Assembly: GCA_045644545.1 (NCBI GenBank)
Contig: JAZRHC010000011.1
Span: forward strand, 16,096 to 80,095
Source of the DNA: Scatosoma sp045644545
GTDB taxonomy: Bacteria; Bacillota; Clostridia; Christensenellales; Borkfalkiaceae
Direction of reading: 5' to 3'
Length of the DNA: 64,000 nucleotides
Notes under the pieces: generated by a model
The model's database searches: none
The model's input: only the letters and a program-made list of their open reading frames with translations
Told to the model about the DNA's origin: nothing
Position numbers and translations under genes: made by a program
In this document: one piece after another, positions 52,364 to 60,706 of the stretch
Numbering within the stretch: the first letter of the stretch is position 1
Layout: each line of letters starts with the position of its first letter

Positions 52364-52996
52364 TTATCTGCAACCGCAACAAAGGCTGAACAAGCAATCC
52401 ACGCAAAGATAGGTATAGCAACAGGAAATACAGTTCGAGCAAGCGTTTCCGCCCATCTGCTCGTCGCCGTAGGGAGAATTGGGCTCGCCCGCGTAGGGAT
52501 TTTGCTGTTGTTCTCTGCGGCGGGCTTCCTGCTCGTTATATTGCGTTTTTGCGTTGAGCTTGCCGTAGGCGTCGCGGTATTTTTTATTTTCAGGGTCCAT
52601 CTGCATCGCGATTTCAAGCTGTTTTTTGCTCTCGTTCGCCCAGTTTTTTTTCCAGAATACGACCGCCTGCAAATAATGCCATTCCGCGCTTCTCTCGTTA
52701 AAATCGTCGAGCTTTGCCTGCGCTTCGGAAACCTTATCCGCCTTTAACAGCGCGGCGATCTCCTCAAAGGAGCTTTGCCCTTCGGTATTCTGCTCGCGCT
52801 CTTTTCTCGACTCGATAATCTCGGCGTACGCCGCGTCGAGCTTATTTAACATTCTCGCCGCTTCGTTCCCCGCTTCGCCGTCGAGCCATCTTTCTTCCTT
52901 ATACTTGGCTTTCAGCTCCTCGTAGCGGGCTTTGATCTCTTCGTCGGTTGCGGATTCGTCGAGCCCGAGCAATTCGTAGTATTCGTTCATTTGCAT
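52364..52996 (-). CDS. J-domain-like protein with Cys-rich tail
   Basis: The 210-aa protein has an N-terminal J-like helix set (YYELLGLDESATDEEIKARYEELKAK, written here as two halves) but no HPD motif between helices II and III. Stimulation of DnaK is therefore unlikely. A TPR-like middle (AEWHYLQAVVFWKKN) follows, and the tail has a dense cysteine cluster (CSNCISCCYTYLC, then CCGC) that could bind metal or anchor the protein. Two in-frame ATGs (52996 and 52990) are possible. Confidence 0.82.
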   Translation of the reverse strand: MQMNEYYELLGLDESATDEEIKARYEELKAKYKEERWLDGEAGNEAARMLNKLDAAYAEIIESRKEREQNTEGQSSFEEIAALLKADKVSEAQAKLDDFNERSAEWHYLQAVVFWKKNWANESKKQLEIAMQMDPENKKYRDAYGKLNAKTQYNEQEARRREQQQNPYAGEPNSPYGDEQMGGNACSNCISCCYTYLCVDCLFSLCCGCR

Positions 52997-53004
52997 AATA
53001 AAGT

Positions 53005-53898
53005 TTATTCCTTTTTAGTATTCTCGTTATTTTGTTTTTTCTTTTTACAGCCCTTGCAGCCCTCGCCCGCCATAATGCGGTTGGTCATCATAGGCAACCC
53101 GCGAAGCAGGATATTATCCGACAAGTCGCGGTTGAAGCGGAACGGGATCTCGCAAAGGTTTGCGCGGATATCGAAAAACAGCGTTTTGAACGCGAACTCT
53201 ACGCTTTCGCGGTGCTTTTCTATCATTTCCGTGCGACAAGCCGCGGGGAACTCGTTCAAAAACGGGTTGTACGCGCCCTTTTTCAAATCCTTGTCGTAAT
53301 CGTCTAACGCGTCGATCAAATAAATCCATTTCCCGAGCGAATAAAAGAGGTTACGCGTATAGCTTGTGCGTTTTTCGCCTAAAACGTAATCGGAAAATTC
53401 AGCCAACATATTCGCCGTGGCGTCCGCCGAGCGATCCAGCCCCGCGCCGCCTTCTTTTTCCAGCCTTTCTTGCGCAGACATATTTTCTTTGACGATCCGC
53501 GCGATCTCGGGGTATTTCTGCGTCGCGCGCTTATGCCCCTTTTTGAACCAAAGCCGCTTGCCCCTGCCCTTGTCGCCGTCCGCGATATCGTCGGTATACT
53601 TATAATACACGAGCTCGGTGTTCAGCGCGCCGAGCATTCGGGTCAGCTCGTCCGTTTCCGCCATTTGACGAGCGCGGATACAATGCGTTAAACAATGGGA
53701 TTTTTCGATCTTTACGTCCTGCCCCGCGATATTGTGCAAAATGACGGATAAAAAAGTCACGTCGTAGGAAAGCCCCATTCGGGCGCGGTGTCCGCAGACC
53801 TCGGCAATCCCCTTGCATACCCCGCAATACATCGCCCTATATAAAATATCGTCTTTGATATATAAGTGCGGCGTATCCGTGCGCACGTATCCGAACAT
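53005..53898 (-). CDS. DUF5685 family protein
   Basis: The 297-aa protein opens MFGYVRTDTPHLYIKDD and MYCGVCKGIAEVCGHRARMGLSYD, the hallmark of DUF5685, with paired cysteines near residues 25-28. A C-terminal GCKGCKKKKQ motif follows. The family is found in Clostridia next to the J-domain-like gene seen here. Its function is not known. It is the first gene of the operon. Confidence 0.88.
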   Translation of the reverse strand: MFGYVRTDTPHLYIKDDILYRAMYCGVCKGIAEVCGHRARMGLSYDVTFLSVILHNIAGQDVKIEKSHCLTHCIRARQMAETDELTRMLGALNTELVYYKYTDDIADGDKGRGKRLWFKKGHKRATQKYPEIARIVKENMSAQERLEKEGGAGLDRSADATANMLAEFSDYVLGEKRTSYTRNLFYSLGKWIYLIDALDDYDKDLKKGAYNPFLNEFPAACRTEMIEKHRESVEFAFKTLFFDIRANLCEIPFRFNRDLSDNILLRGLPMMTNRIMAGEGCKGCKKKKQNNENTKKE

Positions 53899-53919
53899 AA
53901 CTGCCTCCGCTTTCTTATT

Positions 53920-53948
53920 ATTATAACACGCCTGCGAAAAAAAGGCAA
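53920..53948 (-). promoter_or_regulatory. Promoter of the DUF5685 operon
   Basis: Minus strand TTGCCT - 17 bp - TATAAT, 22 bases before the DUF5685 ATG. The 53949-54060 gap shows nothing more. Confidence 0.78.
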
Positions 53949-54063
53949 TCGCAGGGCGCGCTTTTTAAAAGATATAACGGGATTTTCACCCTTTTAACAA
54001 ATTTCCCCTGTTTCACGGGAAACAAAAGCGCAAAAAACCCGCGTTTATCCAATGCTTTTTCGG

Positions 54064-55584
54064 TTATTTTTGATCGGGTACGGGAATGATCTGCCCGCCT
54101 ACGAACTTCATTACTTCCGCCGCCATTTTTTCAAGGTCGTTGGCGACCACCCCTTTAAAGCGCAAGGGACGATAGCGCAAAGCGACGAGCGCCTTGGGCG
54201 GCTTCATCGCCGTTAAAAGATTCAAGCGCTTGATGCCTTTGAAGCTGTCCTTTACGTCGTTCCCCGAAAGGGCGTAAAGCACGTCCTGCGGGAATTTATA
54301 AGGATTCGCCGTCGAGAGCACGACCGTCGGGCGTTCGTCCTTTTTCTCCATTTTTTCGCGGTATTTATTATATACGGCGAGCGCGACCCCCGTGTGGGTG
54401 TCCATCGGATAGCCGTATTCGTCGAATACCTCGTACATTGCTTCCACCGTGTCGTCCTCGCTTGCAAACCCGCCGAAAAAGTCGCGATCGAGCTTGACTC
54501 TTTCCGCTTCCGTGACCGAATAGGATTTGGTTTCCGCGAGCTGTTTCATCCGCTCTGCGGTGAGCGCGGCGTTGCGACCGCTGATTTCAAAGAGCAAACG
54601 CTCTAAATTGGAAGAGATCAAAATATCCATTGAAGGCGACATCGTGCGGAAGAAATTGCGATCGATATCGTACACGCCTTTTTTGAAGAAGTCCGCGAGC
54701 ACGCGGTTTCTGTTGGACGCGCAGACGAGCCGTCTTACGGGCAAGCCCATTTGCTTTGCGTACCAGCCCGCCAAAATATCCCCGAAGTTGCCCGTAGGCA
54801 CGACGAAATCTACCTCGTCCCCCATTTCGATTTGGCTGGACGTGATAAGGTCGATATACGCCGAAAAATAATACGCGATCTGCGGCGCGAGCCTGCCGAA
54901 GTTAATGGAGTTCGCGCTGGATAAAAGGGTGTTTTTCGCCTTTAAGTCGGCGTTGAATTTTTCGGAAGCAAACAGGTTTTTCACCGCTCTTTGGCAGTCG
55001 TCGAAATTGCCCTTAACGGCGGACACGAACACGTTGTTGCCGTCTTGAATACTCATTTGCAAACGCTGCATTTTGGAAACGCCTTCGTCGGGGAAGAACA
55101 CCGCCACTTTCGTGCCCGGCACGTCGCGGAAACCTTCCAGCGCGGCTTTGCCCGTGTCCCCGCTCGTCGCGGCGAGAATCAAAACGTCCTCTTTCACGCC
55201 GAGCGTTTCCATACTCTTTTTCAAAAGGTACGGAAGCACGGTGAGCGCCATATCCTTAAAGGCGCAGGTCGGACCGTGGAAGAGTTCGAGGATATACATT
55301 CCCCCGTCGATCTTCACGAGCGGCGCGGGATCAGTGCCCTCGAAGGTGGAATACGCCTTCGTGCAAGCCTCCTTCAAAAATTCCTCGCCCAAATCGTCGA
55401 GGTATTTAGAAAGGATAAACGCGGCGCGTTCGGGATAGTTCATCTCCGACAGCTTGTCCATTTCTTCCCGCGTTACGCAAGGGAAAGTTTCGGGAACGAA
55501 CAACCCGCCGTCCTTTGCAAGACCTTTTACGATCGCTTCCGCGCCCGTGACTCTTTCTCCGCCTCTCGTGCTGATAAAATACAT
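54064..55584 (-). CDS. thrC: Threonine synthase
   Basis: The 506-aa PLP enzyme converts O-phosphohomoserine to threonine. It has the N-terminal MYFISTRGGERVTGAEAI, the PLP lysine in GPTCAFKDMALTV (about residue 105), SGDTGKAALEGF and the C-terminal TANPYKFP. This is the longer fungal/E. coli-type (class I) threonine synthase. A TAGGAGAAAACT site precedes the ATG. No homoserine kinase is adjacent. Confidence 0.96.
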   Translation of the reverse strand: MYFISTRGGERVTGAEAIVKGLAKDGGLFVPETFPCVTREEMDKLSEMNYPERAAFILSKYLDDLGEEFLKEACTKAYSTFEGTDPAPLVKIDGGMYILELFHGPTCAFKDMALTVLPYLLKKSMETLGVKEDVLILAATSGDTGKAALEGFRDVPGTKVAVFFPDEGVSKMQRLQMSIQDGNNVFVSAVKGNFDDCQRAVKNLFASEKFNADLKAKNTLLSSANSINFGRLAPQIAYYFSAYIDLITSSQIEMGDEVDFVVPTGNFGDILAGWYAKQMGLPVRRLVCASNRNRVLADFFKKGVYDIDRNFFRTMSPSMDILISSNLERLLFEISGRNAALTAERMKQLAETKSYSVTEAERVKLDRDFFGGFASEDDTVEAMYEVFDEYGYPMDTHTGVALAVYNKYREKMEKKDERPTVVLSTANPYKFPQDVLYALSGNDVKDSFKGIKRLNLLTAMKPPKALVALRYRPLRFKGVVANDLEKMAAEVMKFVGGQIIPVPDQK

Positions 55585-55706
55585 AGTTTTCTCCTACTTT
55601 TGAAATTTATTCTTAAATTTTCCCGCGCCGAAAATTGCTCATAACGCGAGAAAACGACCGTCTTTCGACCGTCTACCAAAAATCCCCCGAAATTACTTTT
55701 GAAAAA

Positions 55707-55735
55707 GAGAGCCGAACGGAATCCGCTCGGCTCTC
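55707..55735 (-). terminator. Terminator after the P-loop gene
   Basis: GAGAGCCGA and TCGGCTCTC arms followed on the minus strand by TTTTTC. Confidence 0.88.
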
Positions 55736-55744
55736 GCCGTTCGC

Positions 55745-56152
55745 TTAGAGATACTTCGCTACGAAATCAGGAAGCTCTTCTTTGCTTGCCGACACGGAAA
55801 CGGTGATCGTAAGCCCGTTCTTTTCCGCGACCTTTTCGAGCATATAGAAGAATTCCGCCATTTCCGAAACGGGTTTGCCCGCAATGCGGACTACGCCGTC
55901 GATATATACGTACTCGTTGTCGTGATTGCCCGCGATAACGCCTTTAATAAATCCGCAGAGCGCAACCTCGCCCGCTACGTTATATTCGCTTACGTCGATA
56001 AAACGCACTTCGCGTTCCAAATCGTACATACCGCGCTTGGTATCGGTGATAAAAATCAAATGCCCTTTCGCTTCTTTGACCGCCGCGTTTGCCGCTTCGA
56101 TCATAAGCTTGGTTTTGCCTGTTCCTTTCGCGCCGTAAATAACTTTAATCAT
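55745..56152 (-). CDS. Small P-loop ATPase-like protein
   Basis: The 135-aa protein starts MIKVIYGAKGTGKTKLM, with a Walker A GAKGTGKT at residues 7-14. A strand VYIDGVVRI could be the Walker B region. It looks like a minimal RecA-type or zeta-like ATP-binding domain found in Clostridia, of unknown role. It is a single gene with its own promoter and terminator. Confidence 0.82.
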   Translation of the reverse strand: MIKVIYGAKGTGKTKLMIEAANAAVKEAKGHLIFITDTKRGMYDLEREVRFIDVSEYNVAGEVALCGFIKGVIAGNHDNEYVYIDGVVRIAGKPVSEMAEFFYMLEKVAEKNGLTITVSVSASKEELPDFVAKYL

Positions 56153-56218
56153 AAATAAATCCTCCCCGGATAGTCGTACTTCCCGAATTTTACGCGTTGC
56201 CGTATTCGGGTTAATTCT

Positions 56219-56247
56219 ATTCTACCAAATTTTTCGTATAATTTCAA
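56219..56247 (-). promoter_or_regulatory. Promoter of the P-loop gene
   Basis: Minus strand TTGAAA - 17 bp - TAGAAT. Confidence 0.7.
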
Positions 56248-56268
56248 GGGTTTGGGCGAAAAAATTTC

Positions 56269-56346
56269 TCAAAATTCGAAAAATTTTTTTAAATATTAAA
56301 AAACAGGGTCGTTTTTCCCTGTTTTTTGAGATTTTTCGAATTTTGA
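56269..56346. terminator. Nested hairpins after the aminotransferase gene
   Basis: An inner AAAAAACAGGG/CCCTGTTTTTT terminator (about 56298-56328) is enclosed by perfect 16-bp arms at 56269-56284 and 56331-56346, giving a long cruciform-capable structure. Confidence 0.75.
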
Positions 56347-56378
56347 ACGGCTCGGGTCAAGGAGAGAATCCCCTTTTT

Positions 56379-57578
56379 TTATTTCAACGCCGCGACGAAT
56401 TTCGAGATTCGCGCTAAGCCTTCTTCGATATCTTGATCGCTCAAAGCGTAGGAAAGGCGCACGCATTCGGGAGAACCGAAGGATATCCCCGGTACGGTCG
56501 CGACCTTTTCTTCGTCGAGCAGGATATCCGCGAACGATATCGAATCTTTGATCTCTTTGTCGCCGTATTTCTTGCCGTATAACCCGTCTACTACCAGCAT
56601 TACGTAGAACGCGCCGTCGGGCTCGACTGCCGAAACCCCGTCGATCCCTTCGATCAGCTTCAAAAGCTTCGCGCGGCGGGCGTCGAATACCTTCCGCATT
56701 CCCTCTACTTCCTCTGCGGGGGAGTTGAGCGCTTCGATCGTCGCGTACTGCGAAATCGAGCAAGCGTTCGAGGTTGCGTGGCTTTGGAAGGAATCAATCG
56801 CTTTCGCTACGTCCTTGGGCGCGGCGAGATAGCCAACTCGCCAACCCGTCATTGCGTACGTTTTGGAAACGCCGTTGACGGTGATCGTCAAATCCTTCAT
56901 TTTTTCGCTACAAGCCGCGATAGAAAACGGCTTTACGCCGTTATAGCAGAGCTTTTCATAAATCTCGTCGGCAAGCACGAAAATTTCCGCTTCCTCGCAC
57001 ACCTTTGCGATCGCGCGGACTTCTTCTTCGTTATACACCGCGCCCGTAGGGTTAGAGGGCGAGTTGAAAATCAGCATTTTCGTTTTGGGCGTGATCGCCT
57101 TTTTCAAGTCCTCTGCGGAGAATTTGAATTTATTTTCCTTCTTGCACTCGATATACACGGGCGTTGCGCCGCAAACCTTCACCACTTCGGGGTACGTAAG
57201 CCAATAGGGCGCGGGAATGATCACCTCGTCGCCCTCTTCGAGCGTGGCGTAGCAAGCGTTGAAAATAGAATGCTTCGCGCCGTTGGAAACGACGATTTGC
57301 GAGGGCTCGTAGTCAAGCCCGTTGTCCTTTTTAAACTTTTCGCAGATGGCTTTGCGAAGGGGCAGAAGCCCCGACGAGGGGGTGTATTTCGTTTGACCGT
57401 TATCAAGGGCGGTTTTCGCCGCGTTGATAATATGCTCGGGGGTGTTGAAATCGGGTTCGCCTACGCCGAAGGATACGACGGATTCCCCCGCCGCCTTCAT
57501 AGCCTTGGCTTTTGCGGAAATCGCGAGGGTCAAGGACGGCGAAATCGCCGACATTCTTTGCGCTACTCTGTTCTGCAT
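56379..57578 (-). CDS. aspB: Class I aspartate/aromatic aminotransferase
   Basis: The 399-aa PLP enzyme has SFGVGEPDFNTP, YTPSSGLLPLRKAI, NSPSNPTGAVYNEEE, DEIYEKLCYNG and the PLP lysine in NGVSKTYAMTGWRVGY. It is of the Ig-type (AspB-like) group. It transfers amino groups between aspartate or related amino acids and 2-oxoglutarate. It may supply aryl pyruvates to the IorAB pathway, but no linkage is visible. It is monocistronic. Confidence 0.94.
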   Translation of the reverse strand: MQNRVAQRMSAISPSLTLAISAKAKAMKAAGESVVSFGVGEPDFNTPEHIINAAKTALDNGQTKYTPSSGLLPLRKAICEKFKKDNGLDYEPSQIVVSNGAKHSIFNACYATLEEGDEVIIPAPYWLTYPEVVKVCGATPVYIECKKENKFKFSAEDLKKAITPKTKMLIFNSPSNPTGAVYNEEEVRAIAKVCEEAEIFVLADEIYEKLCYNGVKPFSIAACSEKMKDLTITVNGVSKTYAMTGWRVGYLAAPKDVAKAIDSFQSHATSNACSISQYATIEALNSPAEEVEGMRKVFDARRAKLLKLIEGIDGVSAVEPDGAFYVMLVVDGLYGKKYGDKEIKDSISFADILLDEEKVATVPGISFGSPECVRLSYALSDQDIEEGLARISKFVAALK

Positions 57579-57617
57579 TATTCTTTCTCCGTTTGTGATA
57601 AAATTTTTTTCGTATTT

Positions 57618-57646
57618 ATTTTACATTGTTTTGGAAAATAACGCAA
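57618..57646 (-). promoter_or_regulatory. Aminotransferase promoter
   Basis: Minus strand TTGCGT - 17 bp - TAAAAT, 40 bases before the ATG. Confidence 0.65.
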
Positions 57647-57743
57647 GCGCAAATCACCCGTTTTTGCAAAAAAGTCGAAAAATAATCGAAAATTTTAAAA
57701 AATAGGCGGGTTTGTATTTGTTTTTTCGATAAATGCACGTAAA

Positions 57744-57768
57744 AAAGAAGCCCTTTTCAGGACTTCCT
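57744..57768 (-). terminator. Terminator of the LRR lipoprotein gene
   Basis: GAAG-CC...GG-CTTC stem followed on the minus strand by TTTTTT, just after the LRR stop codon. Confidence 0.75.
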
Positions 57769-57774
57769 TGCTTC

Positions 57775-59496
57775 TTACCAAACGACGAGCTCGCCGCCAT
57801 AATAATACGAAAAATTATTCCAAACGAAGGAAAGTTCTTCGTTGGAGAACAGGCTGGTTGCCCAACCGCTCGGCTTTCGCGCCGCCTTGCAATACACCGT
57901 CAAGTCCTCCACTCCTATCAACGCGTTTTCCGAAATACGCTCGACGCTCGTTTCGATTCGCAGTATTGCCAAAGCTTTGCAATACGCAAACGCGCCGTCT
58001 GCGATTTCCTTAACGCCCTTCGGCACGGTGAACGCCACGTCGGATTTTTCGCTTGCGTATCGAATCAGCGTTTCCCCGTCCTTCGTATATAAATTTCCGT
58101 CGATTGATTGAAATACCGCATTCCCTTCGTCCACTTGGATCTCCTTGATCGCTTCGTTCAACGCATAGTTCGCCACCACCTTACACTCGGCGGGAATCAA
58201 AACGCTATCAAGTTCGCTCGCGCCGACCAAGCATAAATAGGGATTGCTTTCGTTTCCTAAAAAGCTCAGCCCGTTTTCCTGCGTTTTCGCCACCGTAGAC
58301 GGGAACGCGCCAGAGCCGACCTGCTCTATGCCGTTCGGTAGCGAAACGCTCGTCAAGCTCTCGCAGCCGTCGAAAGCTTTATTGCCGATCGTTTTCAAGC
58401 CTGCGGGGAAAGAAATTTCCGTTAAAGCCGCGCAACCATAAAACGCGGAAGCTCCGATCGTTTCCAAGCTATTCGGCAATACTACGCTCTGTAAGCTATA
58501 ACAATCGGAAAACGCAGCTTCCGTCAGCGTTTTTACCCCGTCGGGAATTACCACGCTCGTTAAATTTTCGCAGTTGGAAAAGTTTCCGACGATTTTGCAA
58601 CGCTCGTCGATAGTTGCCTGCGCAACCGTTTTCGGCACGGAAGCCAAATACAAATACGGGTTGTTCGAGTTGCCTAAATAGCGATACTCTCCCGAAACCG
58701 TATACTCTAATTTTTCACATTCTACGAATGCGTCCGCGCCGATCCTTTTCAAGCTGTCGGGAAGCTCTACCGCCGTCAAGCTACTGCAATAGCCGAACGC
58801 CTTATCGCCGATTTCTTCCACGCCGTCGGCGATCGTGAGCCAAGTCGCGCCCCTGCAATAAATGAACGCGCTTCGGCCAATCGTTTTAACGGTGCTTGGA
58901 ATATTCAAGCTTACCGCCCCGCTACAACCGCAAAACGCTTCTATTCCGATACTTTTCACGCCTTCGGGAATATCGATCCGAACTAAATTTTTACAATGGT
59001 AAAAAGCGTAATCGCCGATTGTTTCCACGCTTTCGGGAATGACGAGATTATGCAATCCCGCGCAGTCACGAAACGTCCAAGCTTCGATAGCGGTTAGATT
59101 TTCGGGAAGCTCGATATCGGTTAAAACGCTGCATTGAAAAAACGCGCTTTCGCCGATACTCACTACGCTATCGGGAATGGATATTTCGACCATCTCTTCG
59201 CAATACTGAAACGCCCTTTTGCCGATACTCGTCACGCCGTCGGGAATTTCCACGCGCCTGATCTCGTTTGCGTCTAAAAACGCGTTATCGCCGATTGCAG
59301 TAACGGGCTTGCCTTTGTGCTGGGAAGGGATCACGATTTCCTTTTGGCTACCTATAAAATCCGACACTTCGTAAGTGCCGTTTTCCAAAAGCTCAAATTT
59401 CAGCCCCGACGAGCTCTCCTCGTCGCAAGCAAAAAAGCCCGTCGTTAAACAGGCGGCAACTACGAATAATAAACTTTTTAAAAATCTTTTTCTCAT
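57775..59496 (-). CDS. BspA-like leucine-rich repeat lipoprotein
   Basis: The 573-aa secreted protein begins MRKRFLKSLLFVVAACLTTG and has a lipobox ending GFFAC, so it should be lipidated and surface-bound. After residue 60 it is built of about 23-residue LRR_5 repeats of the type IGDNAFLDA...IPDGVTSIGKRAF. The pattern is interrupted twice by YLGNSNNPYL and FLGNESNPYLC inserts. BspA-type LRR proteins mediate binding to host or other cells. The ATG at 59496 gives a proper signal peptide, unlike an in-frame start upstream. Confidence 0.92.
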   Translation of the reverse strand: MRKRFLKSLLFVVAACLTTGFFACDEESSSGLKFELLENGTYEVSDFIGSQKEIVIPSQHKGKPVTAIGDNAFLDANEIRRVEIPDGVTSIGKRAFQYCEEMVEISIPDSVVSIGESAFFQCSVLTDIELPENLTAIEAWTFRDCAGLHNLVIPESVETIGDYAFYHCKNLVRIDIPEGVKSIGIEAFCGCSGAVSLNIPSTVKTIGRSAFIYCRGATWLTIADGVEEIGDKAFGYCSSLTAVELPDSLKRIGADAFVECEKLEYTVSGEYRYLGNSNNPYLYLASVPKTVAQATIDERCKIVGNFSNCENLTSVVIPDGVKTLTEAAFSDCYSLQSVVLPNSLETIGASAFYGCAALTEISFPAGLKTIGNKAFDGCESLTSVSLPNGIEQVGSGAFPSTVAKTQENGLSFLGNESNPYLCLVGASELDSVLIPAECKVVANYALNEAIKEIQVDEGNAVFQSIDGNLYTKDGETLIRYASEKSDVAFTVPKGVKEIADGAFAYCKALAILRIETSVERISENALIGVEDLTVYCKAARKPSGWATSLFSNEELSFVWNNFSYYYGGELVVW

Positions 59497-59617
59497 TATT
59501 TTTCCCTCAATTGGAAAATATTCGTTTTGATACGGCAGTCCGTAAAGTCTATTGTAATTGAGAAAGCCCAACGCTTTCCCTTTGTTCTTTTAACGCTTTT
59601 CCTATATCCCTTGCCGT

Positions 59618-60688
59618 TTACTCTTTTTCGCTTGCAAGCAACGCTTCGCGGTCGGCGATCGTGAGCGCTTCCACCATCGAATCGATATCCCCCGTAAGAA
59701 AGCTATCCAAATTATATTGGCTCAGCCCGATACGGTGATCGGTCACGCGGCTTTGCGGGAAATTATAGGTGCGGATACGCTCGCTCCTGTCCCCGCTCCC
59801 CACCATACTGCGGCGGTTTTCTTCGCGCTCCTTATTATTCTTGCCGTTATAATAATCGTACACGCGCGAGCGCAGGACCTTAAACGCGCGTTCTTTGTTT
59901 TTGAGCTGAGAGCGCTCGTCTTGGCAGGTCACCACGATCCCCGTCGGGAAATGGGTGATACGAACCGCGGAAGCGACCTTGTTCACGTTTTGACCGCCCG
60001 CGCCGCCCGAATGGAAAATGTCGATACGGATATCCTTATCCAAAATCTCCACTTCCACTTCTTCCGCTTCGGGAAGGACGGCGACCGTCGCCGCCGAAGT
60101 GTGGATGCGCCCCTGCGTTTCGGTGGCGGGAACGCGCTGGACTCGGTGTACGCCACTTTCGTACTTTAATAATTTATACGCGCCCGCGCCCGTGACGGAG
60201 AAAATCCCCTCTTTCACGCCGCCGAGTTCCGTTTCGCTCACGTCGATTTCTTCCACCTTTAATCGGTGCGCCGCGCAGTAGTTTTTATACATCTGGCAAA
60301 GGTCGGCGGCAAACAGCGCCGCTTCCTCCCCGCCCGTGCCCGCGCGGACCTCTAAAATACAGCTTCTTTCGTCGTTTTTATCCTTAGGCAAAAGCAGGAT
60401 TTTCAATTCGTTCACGAGCGCGGCAAGCCGTTCTTTGCAAGCGTACCCCTCGTCCGTCAAAAGCTTTTTCATTTCCCCGTCCGTTTCCGATTCGGCAAGC
60501 GCGAACGCGTCTTGCATTTCCTTTTGCGTGGCGAGGTATTGCTCGTATTTTTCCACCGTTTCGGTGAGGTCGGATTGTTCTTTGGAGTATTTTTGCCAAA
60601 CGCTCATATCCGCGAGCGCTTCGCTATCAGAAAGCTTTTCGGATAAAAAACGGTAGCGTTTTAAAATTTCTTCAAGTTTCGTGAACAT
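59618..60688 (-). CDS. prfA: Peptide chain release factor 1
   Basis: The 356-aa RF1 reads UAA/UAG. It has the codon-recognition PAT motif in VPATETQGRIHTS and the GGQ motif in HSGGAGGQNVNKVASAVRI for peptidyl-tRNA hydrolysis. A GGAGAGAGGA site precedes the ATG. It lies 18 bases after the DUF1385-PrmC gene, whose PrmC domain methylates the GGQ glutamine. Confidence 0.97.
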   Translation of the reverse strand: MFTKLEEILKRYRFLSEKLSDSEALADMSVWQKYSKEQSDLTETVEKYEQYLATQKEMQDAFALAESETDGEMKKLLTDEGYACKERLAALVNELKILLLPKDKNDERSCILEVRAGTGGEEAALFAADLCQMYKNYCAAHRLKVEEIDVSETELGGVKEGIFSVTGAGAYKLLKYESGVHRVQRVPATETQGRIHTSAATVAVLPEAEEVEVEILDKDIRIDIFHSGGAGGQNVNKVASAVRITHFPTGIVVTCQDERSQLKNKERAFKVLRSRVYDYYNGKNNKEREENRRSMVGSGDRSERIRTYNFPQSRVTDHRIGLSQYNLDSFLTGDIDSMVEALTIADREALLASEKE

Positions 60689-60706
60689 TCCTCTCTCCTT
60701 TCGGCT

